A stretch of DNA of 64,000 nucleotides from Aquimarina atlantica (GTDB taxonomy: Bacteria > Bacteroidota > Bacteroidia > Flavobacteriales > Flavobacteriaceae): assembly GCF_000626715.1 (NCBI RefSeq), contig NZ_AQRA01000006.1, positions 310,001 through 374,000 of the forward strand, given 5' to 3'. The notes under the pieces were generated by a model, which was not told the origin of the DNA, did not search any database, and saw nothing but the letters and a program-made list of their open reading frames with translations. The translations under genes and the position numbers were made by a program. Within the stretch, counting starts at the first letter, position 1. Each line of letters begins with the position of its first letter. Below are positions 54,188-63,537 of this stretch, in pieces.

Positions 54188-55033
54188 TTAATAATCTCCT
54201 AGAGTTTCAGGATTTTGTGCTAATCCAATTTCTAGTTGTTCATCATTAGGGGCTTTACCGTGCCATGCATGTGTATGCATCATAAAATCGACTCCATTAC
54301 CCATTACAGTATGCATTAATATACATACAGGTTTTCCTTTACCTGTTCTACTTTTTGCTTCTTTTAAGCCTTCAATAACTGCAGAAATATTGTTACCTTC
54401 TTTAATTTCCATAACATCCCATCCAAAAGCTTCAAATTTTGCTTTTAGATCTCCTAACGGAAGAACATCATCTGTAGCACCATCTATTTGTTTACCATTA
54501 TAATCGATGGTAGCAATAAGATTATCTACTTTTTTTCCTGAAGCATACATAGCAGCCTCCCAAATTTGCCCTTCCTGAAGCTCTCCATCACCATGAAGAC
54601 TGTATACCAGGTGAGAATCATTATTTAACTTTTTTGCTTGTGCAGCACCCAGGGCTACAGACATCCCTTGTCCCAATGATCCAGAAGCAATACGAATACC
54701 AGGAAGCCCTTCATGAGTTGTTGGATGTCCTTGCAATCTACTGTTAATTAGCCTAAACGTGTTTAGCTCTTCTACAGGGAAATACCCACTTCGAGCTAAT
54801 ACACTATAATAGACTGGCGAAATATGACCATTAGATAAGAAAAAGATATCTTCATCGATACCATCCATATCAAAATCGTCTTTTCGATCTAAAACTTCTT
54901 GAAACAGGGCAACAAAAAATTCTGTACAGCCCAAAGATCCTCCCGGATGACCAGAATTTACTTTGTGTACTTGTCGTAAAATATCTCTACGTACTTGTGT
55001 TGCAAAATCCTCTAATTGTTTTGTTTTTGGCAT
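54188..55033 (-). CDS. transketolase, N-terminal subunit
   Basis: A 281-residue thiamine-diphosphate-binding half. VNSGHPGGSLGCTEFFVALF, IRIASGSLGQGMSVALGAAQ, and the TPP/Mg motif HGDGELQEGQIWEAAMYASG with NLIATIDYNG. Transketolase moves two-carbon units in the non-oxidative pentose phosphate pathway; the split form is frequent in Bacteroidota. Confidence 0.95.
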   Translation of the reverse strand: MPKTKQLEDFATQVRRDILRQVHKVNSGHPGGSLGCTEFFVALFQEVLDRKDDFDMDGIDEDIFFLSNGHISPVYYSVLARSGYFPVEELNTFRLINSRLQGHPTTHEGLPGIRIASGSLGQGMSVALGAAQAKKLNNDSHLVYSLHGDGELQEGQIWEAAMYASGKKVDNLIATIDYNGKQIDGATDDVLPLGDLKAKFEAFGWDVMEIKEGNNISAVIEGLKEAKSRTGKGKPVCILMHTVMGNGVDFMMHTHAWHGKAPNDEQLEIGLAQNPETLGDY

Positions 55034-55182
55034 TATATTGCTGATTTCTTTGATAATAAAGCTCCAAAAGTACAGGTTTTGTATACGGTGACAAAATGTA
55101 TAGACTGCTTTTAATTAAGAAACTAATGTTAATAACAAAAAGTTTTAGAAAACCTAAATTGAGCAATGTGATTTTAGTTAGT

Positions 55183-55190
55183 TATCTTTG
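55183..55190 (+). promoter_or_regulatory. -7 promoter element of tgt
   Basis: TATCTTTG matches TAnnTTTG and lies 20 nt before the tgt ATG; a TTG lies 21 nt further upstream at 55159-55161. Confidence 0.5.
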
Positions 55191-55210
55191 CGCTCCACCA
55201 AACAGGAATT

Positions 55211-56341
55211 ATGCAATTTGACCTTTTATCCAAAGACTCTCTAAGTAAAGCGAGAGCAGGAAAAATAAGTACAGATCACGGTGTTATAGAAACTCCGATT
55301 TTTATGCCGGTAGGAACAGTCGCTACCGTAAAAGGAGTACATCAAAGAGAATTAAAAAATGATATTAATCCCGATATTATTTTAGGAAATACCTACCATT
55401 TATATCTAAGACCTCAAACTCCTATTTTAGAAAAAGCCGGAGGGTTACATAAATTTATGAACTGGGACCGAAATATCCTTACAGATAGTGGAGGTTACCA
55501 GGTGTATTCTTTATCTGCTAATCGTAAAATAAAAGAAGAAGGAGTAAAGTTTAAATCTCATATCGATGGATCGTATCATATTTTTACGCCAGAGAATGTG
55601 ATGGAAATCCAACGAACGATTGGAGCCGATATCATAATGGCATTTGATGAGTGTACACCTTACCCATGTGATTATCGATATGCAAAAAGAAGTATGCATA
55701 TGACTCACAGGTGGTTAGATCGTTGTATGCAACATTTAGAAAAAATTCCGGTTAAATATGGATATGACCAGGCTTTTTTTCCAATAGTACAAGGAAGTAC
55801 GTATAAGGATCTTAGAAAGCAATCGGCAGAATATATTGCCAATGCCGGAGCTGTTGGTAATGCAATTGGAGGATTGTCTGTAGGAGAACCGGCAGAAGAA
55901 ATGTATGCAATGACAGAAGTAGTAACCGATATTTTGCCAGAAGATAAACCCAGATATTTAATGGGAGTAGGAACACCTATTAATATCTTAGAAAATATAG
56001 CTCTTGGTGTAGATATGTTTGATTGTGTAATGCCTACACGTAATGCACGTAACGGGATGTTGTTTACAGCGCATGGGACTATTAATATAAAAAATAAGAA
56101 ATGGGAAGATGATTTTTCGGCAATAGATGAAATGGGTATCACTTTTGTAGATACAGAGTATTCTAAAGCGTATTTAAGACATCTTTTTTCGGTAAATGAG
56201 TTATTGGGAAAACAAATAGCAACCATACATAATTTAGGTTTTTATTTGTGGTTGGTTCGCGAAGCTAGAAAGCATATCTTAGCTGGTGATTTTAATTCCT
56301 GGAAAAATATGATGGTTAAACAAATGGATAAAAGATTATAG
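55211..56341 (+). CDS. tgt: queuine/preQ1 tRNA-ribosyltransferase
   Basis: A 376-residue tRNA-guanine transglycosylase exchanging G34 for preQ1 in tRNAs for Tyr, His, Asn and Asp. Motifs: TPIFMPVGTVATVKG, GNTYHLYLRPQ, LTDSGGYQVYSL, MAFDECTPYP (catalytic Asp region), FFPIVQGSTYKDL, GGLSVGEPAEEMY and DCVMPTRNARNG. The C-terminal zinc-binding part is less canonical, lacking the usual CxCxxC, but the length is normal for the phylum. First gene of a three-gene run with the permease and transporter. Confidence 0.96.
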   Translation: MQFDLLSKDSLSKARAGKISTDHGVIETPIFMPVGTVATVKGVHQRELKNDINPDIILGNTYHLYLRPQTPILEKAGGLHKFMNWDRNILTDSGGYQVYSLSANRKIKEEGVKFKSHIDGSYHIFTPENVMEIQRTIGADIIMAFDECTPYPCDYRYAKRSMHMTHRWLDRCMQHLEKIPVKYGYDQAFFPIVQGSTYKDLRKQSAEYIANAGAVGNAIGGLSVGEPAEEMYAMTEVVTDILPEDKPRYLMGVGTPINILENIALGVDMFDCVMPTRNARNGMLFTAHGTINIKNKKWEDDFSAIDEMGITFVDTEYSKAYLRHLFSVNELLGKQIATIHNLGFYLWLVREARKHILAGDFNSWKNMMVKQMDKRL

Positions 56342-56342
56342 A

Positions 56343-57413
56343 TTGAAAATACTAGACTGGTACATACTTAAAAGATATCTGGGGACATTTTTTACAATGA
56401 TTCTGCTTTTTATCCCTATAGGAATAATAGTAGACCTTTCAGAAAAAATTGATAATATGTTAGAGCATCAGGTTCCTCTTGATGCTGTTATAGGGTATTA
56501 CCTCGATTTTACCGTTTATTTTGCCAATTTGTTATTTCCTCTTTTTGTATTCTTATCTGTAATTTGGTTTACTTCTAAGCTTGCTAATAAAACAGAAATT
56601 ATAGCTTTTTTAAGCTCTGGAGTTTCATTTTGGAGATTTCTTAGGCCCTATATGATCGGTGCGATTATTATTTGTTTGGGTGCATTAGCTATGGGGCTGT
56701 TTTTGGCTCCAAAAGCCAGTCAGGGGTTTAATGAATTTAAATACTCTTATCTTAAAAAAGGGAAAAAAGTACAGGAAACTAAAAACGTATATCGACAACT
56801 TAATGATAGTATGTTTTTATATGCAAATAACTTTAAACCTCTAGAAAAATCTGCTACTAATTTTACAATAGAATATTTTGACGGTAATAGATTAAAGATA
56901 AAAATATCAGCAAGAAGAATTGTTTTTAAAGATAGTATTTATGAATTGAGAGATTATGTAAAACGAACTGTATTAGAAAATAAAGATATTATTGAAAAAG
57001 CTAAAACTAAGGATACTGTCTTGCCGTTTAATATAGATGAATTTACACCGGTTACCTATGTGGCAGAAACTCTTAATTATACAGAGTTAAGTAAGTTTAT
57101 CGAAAAAGAAAGTAAGAGAGGGTCATCAGATATCAATAGATATAAAGTTGTAGCTTATAAAAGGTGGAGTATACCAGTATCTGCATTTATTCTTACCATT
57201 ATTGGTGTAGCCGTTTCTTCTATGAAAAGAAGAGGAGGGATGGGAGTTAATCTGGCTGTTGGTATCTCATTAGCATTTGTTTTTATCTTTTTTGATAAAG
57301 TATTAGGTACATTAGCTAATCAATCTGATTTTCCACCAATCGTTGCTGTATGGTTTCCTAATATATCTTTTGGAATCTTAGCTATTTATCTTTTATATAA
57401 TGCCAAACGCTAA
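56343..57413 (+). CDS. LptF/LptG family permease
   Basis: A 356-residue inner-membrane permease of the YjgP/YjgQ family, part of the LptBFG lipopolysaccharide exporter. It starts with TTG, one nucleotide after the tgt stop; the N-terminus MKILDWYILKRYLGTFFTMI is the family signature, so a later ATG would remove the first helix. Six hydrophobic segments and a central periplasmic beta-jellyroll are visible. Overlaps the next gene by 14 nt. Confidence 0.93.
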   Translation: MKILDWYILKRYLGTFFTMILLFIPIGIIVDLSEKIDNMLEHQVPLDAVIGYYLDFTVYFANLLFPLFVFLSVIWFTSKLANKTEIIAFLSSGVSFWRFLRPYMIGAIIICLGALAMGLFLAPKASQGFNEFKYSYLKKGKKVQETKNVYRQLNDSMFLYANNFKPLEKSATNFTIEYFDGNRLKIKISARRIVFKDSIYELRDYVKRTVLENKDIIEKAKTKDTVLPFNIDEFTPVTYVAETLNYTELSKFIEKESKRGSSDINRYKVVAYKRWSIPVSAFILTIIGVAVSSMKRRGGMGVNLAVGISLAFVFIFFDKVLGTLANQSDFPPIVAVWFPNISFGILAIYLLYNAKR

Positions 57414-58332
57414 ACTTTTTAATTACCTGCATTTACATTTTATAGTGTTTATATGGGGGTTTACGGCTATTCTTGGAGAATTAATATCTATCGAAGCATT
57501 ACCATTAGTATGGTATAGAATGCTTCTGGCTTCGATGTTTATTTATGTATATATTTATTTCAAAAAATTATCATTAGCGGTTACCAGGAAATTATTTTTC
57601 ACACTTTTTTTAGCAGGAATTGTCATAGCATTACACTGGATTACTTTTTTTGCAGCAATCAAAGTTTCTAATATATCTATTACCCTGTCGATGTTATCTA
57701 CAGGAGCTTTCTTTACTTCAATTTTAGAGCCTATTTTTTATAAAAGAAAAGTAATATGGTATGAAATTCTTTTCGGACTTTTAGTCATTACAGGATTGTA
57801 TATTATTTTTAAAGTTGAAGGAGATTACTTTACAGGTATTGTTTACGCATTGTGTTCTGCTTTTTTATCTTCGGTTTTTTCTTTAATAAATGGAAAAGTA
57901 GCACAGCAATATAACCCATCGGTGATTTCTTTTTATGAACTATTAAGTGGTGTTGGGATTGTAACCATATATTTATTAGGAGTAACAATATTTGGTACAA
58001 CAACTGAAGGATTTACAGTTTCGTTTTTTCAATTATCAACCTCGGATTGGATGTTTATGTTGTTATTAGCATCGGTATGTACAGCTTATGCTTTTATAGG
58101 TTCTGTACAGGTAATGAAATATTTAACTCCGTATACAGTAATGTTAACAACCAACTTAGAACCTGTGTATGGAATACTATTAGCTTTCTTAATTTTTGGA
58201 GAAGCAGAAAAGATGAATCCCCAATTTTACTACGGTGCAGCGATTATTCTGGGCACAGTTGTATTAAACGGAATATTTAAAAATGCTAAAAAAAGAAAAA
58301 GAGAGGAAACTTTAGGTAACATTACGAAGTAA
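57400..58332 (+). CDS. EamA family (DMT superfamily) transporter
   Basis: A 310-residue drug/metabolite transporter with ten predicted membrane spans in two EamA halves (HFIVFIWGFTAILGELISIE ... and LLASVCTAYAFIGSVQVMKY, LTPYTVMLTTNLEPVYGILL). Substrate unknown. Start overlaps the permease gene, so translation is coupled; the operon is tgt-permease-eamA. Confidence 0.9.
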   Translation: MPNAKLFNYLHLHFIVFIWGFTAILGELISIEALPLVWYRMLLASMFIYVYIYFKKLSLAVTRKLFFTLFLAGIVIALHWITFFAAIKVSNISITLSMLSTGAFFTSILEPIFYKRKVIWYEILFGLLVITGLYIIFKVEGDYFTGIVYALCSAFLSSVFSLINGKVAQQYNPSVISFYELLSGVGIVTIYLLGVTIFGTTTEGFTVSFFQLSTSDWMFMLLLASVCTAYAFIGSVQVMKYLTPYTVMLTTNLEPVYGILLAFLIFGEAEKMNPQFYYGAAIILGTVVLNGIFKNAKKRKREETLGNITK

Positions 58333-58338
58333 AGTTTT

Positions 58339-58346
58339 TATATTTG
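58339..58346 (+). promoter_or_regulatory. -7 promoter element of accA
   Basis: TATATTTG matches TAnnTTTG 37 nt upstream of the accA ATG. No clear TTG at the usual distance. Confidence 0.45.
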
Positions 58347-58383
58347 TCCGCTAACCCTAGTTAATATAAAATATATTCTTGAT

Positions 58384-59337
58384 ATGGAATATTTAGAATT
58401 TGAACTCCCCATTAAGGAACTCGAAGAACAATTTGAGAAGGCTTGCGCCATCGGTGAAGAGAGCGAAGTTGATGTTACTGATACGTGTAAGCAAATTGAA
58501 AAAAAGCTAAAAGAAACTAAAAAAGAAATATATAAAAACCTCACGCCGTGGCAACGAGTTCAGCTGTCAAGGCATCCTTCTAGACCATATACATTAGATT
58601 ATATAGATGCTATATGTGGTGAATCCTTTTTGGAACTACATGGTGATCGAAATGTAAAGGATGATAAGGCCATGATCGGCGGTTTAGGAAAAATTGGAGA
58701 TCAGAGCTTTATGTTTGTTGGTCAACAAAAAGGATACAATACCAAGACCCGACAATACCGTAATTTTGGAATGGCAAACCCAGAAGGGTATCGTAAAGCA
58801 CTTCGTTTAATGAAAAGTGCAGAAAAATTTAATATTCCGGTGGTTACTTTTATCGATACTCCTGGTGCTTATCCTGGATTAGAAGCAGAAGAACGTGGCC
58901 AAGGAGAGGCAATTGCTCGTAATATATTAGAAATGACTCGTCTTAAAATACCAGTTATTGTAGTGATTATAGGAGAAGGAGCCAGTGGAGGAGCATTAGG
59001 AATAGGAGTAGGGAATAAAGTGTTAATGCTCGAAAACGCATGGTACTCTGTAATTTCTCCAGAAAATTGCTCTTCTATTTTATGGAGAAGTTGGGATCAG
59101 AAAGAAAAAGCTGCAGAAGCATTGAAGCTTACAGCCAAAGACAGTGTTAAACTTAAGGTGGTTGATGAAATCGTTAAAGAACCGCTTGGAGGCGCACATA
59201 GTGATCGAGAAACAACCTTTAAAACAGTACGGGATAAAATATTAGCATCTTTTGAAGAATTAAAAAACTTATCACCAGAAGAATTGGTCGAAAAGCGAAT
59301 GGAAAAATATGCAAATATGGGAGTCTTTAAAGACTAA
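58384..59337 (+). CDS. accA: acetyl-CoA carboxylase carboxyltransferase subunit alpha
   Basis: A 317-residue AccA subunit transferring carboxyl from biotin to acetyl-CoA in fatty acid synthesis. [74 protein letters not shown] and [13 protein letters not shown] are characteristic. A terminator follows 26 nt later. Confidence 0.97.
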   Translation: MEYLEFELPIKELEEQFEKACAIGEESEVDVTDTCKQIEKKLKETKKEIYKNLTPWQRVQLSRHPSRPYTLDYIDAICGESFLELHGDRNVKDDKAMIGGLGKIGDQSFMFVGQQKGYNTKTRQYRNFGMANPEGYRKALRLMKSAEKFNIPVVTFIDTPGAYPGLEAEERGQGEAIARNILEMTRLKIPVIVVIIGEGASGGALGIGVGNKVLMLENAWYSVISPENCSSILWRSWDQKEKAAEALKLTAKDSVKLKVVDEIVKEPLGGAHSDRETTFKTVRDKILASFEELKNLSPEELVEKRMEKYANMGVFKD

Positions 59338-59363
59338 TCCCTAAAGGAATCACTTACTACCTG

Positions 59364-59394
59364 AATCTGAAGTTGTAAGCTTCAGATTTTTTTA
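59364..59394 (+). terminator. rho-independent terminator after accA
   Basis: AATCTGAAG-TTGTAAG-CTTCAGATT followed by T residues. Confidence 0.88.
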
Positions 59395-59435
59395 TGCTTA
59401 TTAACAATAATTTTAAGTTATTAACAGTTCATTTG

Positions 59436-59464
59436 TTGAAGACTAGTGGACATTCGTACCTTTG
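59436..59464 (+). promoter_or_regulatory. dnaB promoter
   Basis: TTG at 59436-59438, 18-nt spacer, TACCTTTG at 59457-59464. Transcription would start near 59470, which rules out the open-frame ATG at 59462 and supports the dnaB start at 59507. Confidence 0.68.
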
Positions 59465-59506
59465 TATTTAGGTACATCTTTTTACAATTTTTTTACATTC
59501 GTAGTC

Positions 59507-61054
59507 ATGGAAAAAGTACAGCAAGCTAAGCAAATAAATTACGATCGGGGGAACGTAATTTCGCTTGAAAAAGGGAAAATACCTCCTCAAGCACTTGATT
59601 TAGAGGAAGTTGTGCTTGGGGCAATGATGATTGATAAGAAAGGGGTCGACGAAATTATAGATATACTAAATCCCGATGTTTTTTATAAAGAAGCACATCA
59701 ATACATCTTTGAAGCAATATACAAGCTATTCGAAAACTCTGAGCCAATAGACTTATTAACGGTTTCTAGCCAATTAAAAAAGGATTCGAAATTAGAATTG
59801 GCCGGGGGGGATTATTATTTGGTACAATTAACCCAAAAAGTAGCCTCCTCTGCACATATAGAGTTTCACGCCAGAATCATTCTTCAGAAATATATACAGC
59901 GAAGTTTGATTAAAATTTCGAATGAAATTATTGAAGAGTCTTACGATGAGACTACAGACGTTTTTGATCTTCTCGATATGGCAGAATCCAGATTGTATGA
60001 AGTCACACAAGGAAATATAAAACGATCTACAGAGAGTGCACAAAGTTTGGTGATACAGGCAAAGAAAAAAATACAGGAAATTTCAAACAAAGAAGGATTA
60101 AGTGGAATCCCGTCTGGCTTTGATAAGCTAGACAAATTAACTTCGGGTTGGCAGCCAAGTGATTTAATCATCGTGGCTGCCCGTCCGGGTATGGGAAAAA
60201 CAGCATTAACCCTTTCTATGGCCAGAAACATGGCAGTAGGACAGAATATTCCTGTAGCATTCTTCTCTTTAGAGATGTCTTCAGTACAGCTTATTACACG
60301 TTTAATATCTTCTGAAACTGGCCTCTCTTCAGAAAAATTACGTACCGGTAAGTTAGAAAAACATGAATGGGAACAGCTTAACGTAAAAGTTAAAGATCTG
60401 GAAAAAGCACCATTGTTTATCGATGATACTCCTTCTCTTTCAATTTTTGACCTTAGAGCAAAAGCACGTCGTCTTTCATCTCAGCACGGTATACGAATGA
60501 TCGTTATTGATTACTTGCAGTTAATGACAGCAGGAGGTACGGGAAAAAATGGAAATAGGGAACAAGAGATTTCTACAATTTCTCGTAACCTCAAAGCTTT
60601 GGCAAAAGAATTAAATGTACCTGTAATAGCATTATCACAGCTATCAAGAGCTGTAGAAACCCGTGGAGGAAGTAAAAGACCGTTACTTAGTGACCTTCGT
60701 GAATCTGGAGCAATAGAACAGGATGCAGATATTGTATCTTTTATTTATAGACCAGAATATTATAAGATTGATGAGTGGGATGATGAAGAAAGATCACCTA
60801 CTCAAGGGCAAGGAGAATTCATAGTTGCAAAGCACCGTAACGGTGGTTTAGAAAATATTAGGTTAAAATTTATTGGTCACTTAGGTAAATTTGATAACTT
60901 AGATGATTTTAGTACTCCTTTTGAATTTCATTCTAAAATGAATGATGGTAGCGAAGATGAACCATTTAGTACAAGTCATCTTCCTAGTGCAGATGAAGCC
61001 TTTGGGAGTAGCATAAATGACTCTAGCGATGATGACGATGAAGTACCTTTCTAA
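59507..61054 (+). CDS. dnaB: replicative DNA helicase
   Basis: A 515-residue DnaB helicase. N-terminal domain at 20-125 (PPQALDLEEVVLGAMMIDKK); linker; RecA-like motor with Walker A AARPGMGKTALTLS, FFSLEMSSVQLITRL, IRMIVIDYLQLM and ALSQLSRAVETR, LLSDLRESGAIEQDADIV. No intein. The acidic tail (DDSSDDDDEVPF-like) is usual. The 3' end overlaps the following gene if its earliest starts are used. Confidence 0.96.
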   Translation: MEKVQQAKQINYDRGNVISLEKGKIPPQALDLEEVVLGAMMIDKKGVDEIIDILNPDVFYKEAHQYIFEAIYKLFENSEPIDLLTVSSQLKKDSKLELAGGDYYLVQLTQKVASSAHIEFHARIILQKYIQRSLIKISNEIIEESYDETTDVFDLLDMAESRLYEVTQGNIKRSTESAQSLVIQAKKKIQEISNKEGLSGIPSGFDKLDKLTSGWQPSDLIIVAARPGMGKTALTLSMARNMAVGQNIPVAFFSLEMSSVQLITRLISSETGLSSEKLRTGKLEKHEWEQLNVKVKDLEKAPLFIDDTPSLSIFDLRAKARRLSSQHGIRMIVIDYLQLMTAGGTGKNGNREQEISTISRNLKALAKELNVPVIALSQLSRAVETRGGSKRPLLSDLRESGAIEQDADIVSFIYRPEYYKIDEWDDEERSPTQGQGEFIVAKHRNGGLENIRLKFIGHLGKFDNLDDFSTPFEFHSKMNDGSEDEPFSTSHLPSADEAFGSSINDSSDDDDEVPF

Positions 61055-62354
61055 AATAATAGAGATATTGAAATCTTTTTTACTACACCAAAGATGGTTT
61101 CGATCAGGTGTAGTTATGTTAATTTTTTTCTTTGCATTTCAATCTTATGCATCTTATGTGTTAATTCCGATGGATGCCGATGGCCAGCAAAATCACCTGA
61201 AAGCCTATGGGATTACATACTGGACATTAAGCAAAGATCTAAAAGTAAAATGGTTGTTAAACTATAGAGGAGGATCTTTTTTATTACCAGATACAGAATA
61301 TATTAGAAAAGAATGCACCATTAGAGGCGTTTCGTACGAAGTACTTAGTGATGCAAAAACTAATGAGATTTTAGAAGAAATTAGTAGCCCTTCACAGAAT
61401 ATGGAAGCCGTGGTGTTAGAAAAAGCACCAAAAATAGCAGTATATTCTCCCAAAGGAAATCAACCTTGGGATGATGCAGTTACAATGGTATTAACATTTG
61501 CAGAAATTCCTTACAAAACCATTTATGATAAAGAAGTTCTTGAAGATAACCTGATCTTATATGATTGGTTACATTTACATCACGAAGATTTTACAGGACA
61601 ATATGGTAAATTTTATGCTTCGTATAGAGCTGCTCCATGGTATATTAGAGAAAAAGCCGCTGCAGAAAAACTAGCTAATGAACTTGGGTACTCAAAAGTC
61701 TCGGAAGAGAAACTGGCAGTTGCTTTAAAAATTAGAGACTATGTTGTTGGTGGAGGATTTATGTTTGCTATGTGTAGTGCTACCGATAGTTTTGAGATTG
61801 CCATAGCAGCAGAAGGAGTTGATATTTGCGAACCTATGTTTGATGGAGACCCTAGTGAACCGGGATATCAGTCCAAAATAGATTATAATAAGACTTTTGC
61901 GTTTAAAAACTTTACATTAGAACGTAGTCCAAATGTATATGAGTTTTCTTCAATCGATATGACTAGAAAGCGTCGTATCCCTAAAACAACTGATTATTTT
62001 ACTTTGATGGATTTCTCTGCAAAATGGGATCCTATCCCAACTATGCTTTGTCAAAATCATACAGCTTTGGTTAAAGGGTTTATGGGGCAAACTACAGCTT
62101 ATAATCCTAATGAGATTAAGTCTAATGTATTAGTATTGGGTGAAAATAAGACCAACTCAGAAGCTCGCTATATACATGGGATTAAAGGAAAAGGATTCTT
62201 TACATTTTACGGAGGGCACGACCCCGAAGATTATACACATAGAGTCGGTGATCCAAAGACAGAGCTAGAATTACATCCTAACTCACCAGGATATAGACTA
62301 ATTCTAAACAACGTACTCTTTCCTGCTGCAAAAAAGAAAAAGCAAAAAACCTGA
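61038..62354 (+). CDS. exported asparagine-synthetase-B-like protein
   Basis: A 438-residue protein conserved in flavobacteria under the name asparagine synthetase B, although the ATP-pyrophosphatase and class II amidotransferase motifs of true AsnB are not visible. The N-terminus has a basic stretch and a hydrophobic segment (SGVVMLIFFFAFQSYAS), so it is exported. The body contains VLIPMDADGQQNHLKAYGIT, YDWLHLHHEDFTGQYGKFYA, VGGGFMFAMCSATDSFEIAI and GFFTFYGGHDPEDYTH, resembling a class I amidotransferase-like fold. The start is uncertain: 61017, 61038 and 61116 are possible. True activity unknown. Confidence 0.7.
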   Translation: MKYLSKIIEILKSFLLHQRWFRSGVVMLIFFFAFQSYASYVLIPMDADGQQNHLKAYGITYWTLSKDLKVKWLLNYRGGSFLLPDTEYIRKECTIRGVSYEVLSDAKTNEILEEISSPSQNMEAVVLEKAPKIAVYSPKGNQPWDDAVTMVLTFAEIPYKTIYDKEVLEDNLILYDWLHLHHEDFTGQYGKFYASYRAAPWYIREKAAAEKLANELGYSKVSEEKLAVALKIRDYVVGGGFMFAMCSATDSFEIAIAAEGVDICEPMFDGDPSEPGYQSKIDYNKTFAFKNFTLERSPNVYEFSSIDMTRKRRIPKTTDYFTLMDFSAKWDPIPTMLCQNHTALVKGFMGQTTAYNPNEIKSNVLVLGENKTNSEARYIHGIKGKGFFTFYGGHDPEDYTHRVGDPKTELELHPNSPGYRLILNNVLFPAAKKKKQKT

Positions 62355-62457
62355 TTGCAATTTCGTACTCCTAATCACGGTTTACAGGGATAAATTTACG
62401 TACTACATTTTATAATTTTGTTTTTAGATTCATGATAATGAAGCCTACATAAACAAA

Positions 62458-63465
62458 ATGATAAAAAAAGTATTAATGATATTAGCTGCGATTTTTCTAT
62501 TACTAACTACACTGGGTATTTATGGAGTGTATCGTTTTTTAAATCCATTTGGAGAATTGGTAAATAAGGAGAAATCTAATTCTTATTTCTATACACGGGA
62601 TGGAGATAAAATTGTACACAGTCCGATGGGAAATTGGTTTTCTTTAGGTAAGACCGAAATGAATGTTGATTTTGATACTTTTCAGGTTTTAGGAAGAGAG
62701 TATGCAAAAGATCAAAACCATGCATATTATGGTGCAAAACTTCTGGATTTTGATATTGATGTTTCTTCTTTTACTGTTAAGTTTGATTATAATATACCTA
62801 TGGATAAAAACCATGTATACATTTTGTATGATCGATATGATTTAGAAGATGGAGGAGGTTTTAAAATTTTAGAAGATGCAGACCCGGCCACATATGAACA
62901 GTTAAATTTTAGTTTTGCAAAAGACAAGAATTATATATTTAGGGATAATGAAAAACTAACAGAAGTAGACTATACATCTTTTGAAATACTTAATGAAGAG
63001 TTTTGCAAGGATAACAAAGGAGTATACTATTACTTATATCATGAACCCTTACGTAAGATTGAAACGAACCTATCAGAAGTAACTGTATTAAATCAATATT
63101 GTATTCGTGATGATAAATATGTATACCTTCATACCAGTAGAAGGAATGGAGAAAGCGTTGATGAAGTAGTTAGTATACCTTATAAGAATGCTGAAAAAAT
63201 AACGTTTTTTGAAAATAATAGAATAATAAAAATAGATGATACGATCTATTATGAAACAACACCCTTAAAAGAAGCAGATGCCGATACTTTTGAAGAAGTA
63301 GGATATGGATATACCAAAGATATCAATCATGTTTTTTTTCTTGGAGAAATTGTTGAAGGTGCAGATTCTAAAACTTTTAAATATAATAGTAGAAACTACA
63401 CTTTTTCAGACAAAAATTATATTTATGAATCGGGAGAAATTTTAAAGAAATCAAAAAGATGGTAA
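62458..63465 (+). CDS. DKNYY-repeat protein
   Basis: A 335-residue membrane-anchored or exported protein (MILAAIFLLLTTLGIYGVYR). The rest is made of DKNYY-type units: KDQNHAYYGAKLL, DKNHVYILYDRYD, KDKNYIFRDNEKL, KDNKGVYYYLYHE, DDKYVYLHT, KDINHVFFLGE, DKNYIYESGE. Such repeats are common in Bacteroidota and Fusobacteriota; their role is unknown. Monocistronic by spacing. Confidence 0.85.
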   Translation: MIKKVLMILAAIFLLLTTLGIYGVYRFLNPFGELVNKEKSNSYFYTRDGDKIVHSPMGNWFSLGKTEMNVDFDTFQVLGREYAKDQNHAYYGAKLLDFDIDVSSFTVKFDYNIPMDKNHVYILYDRYDLEDGGGFKILEDADPATYEQLNFSFAKDKNYIFRDNEKLTEVDYTSFEILNEEFCKDNKGVYYYLYHEPLRKIETNLSEVTVLNQYCIRDDKYVYLHTSRRNGESVDEVVSIPYKNAEKITFFENNRIIKIDDTIYYETTPLKEADADTFEEVGYGYTKDINHVFFLGEIVEGADSKTFKYNSRNYTFSDKNYIYESGEILKKSKRW

Positions 63466-63537
63466 TATAATGTTGTAAGGTAATTTAAGTACTACGACTA
63501 CATTGTCTAGAATTAACTTATTTAACAAATTGTACTC

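Noticed and set aside
59462-59506. Upstream extension of dnaB
   Set aside because: The -7 promoter box ends at 59464, so the earlier ATG would lie inside the promoter.
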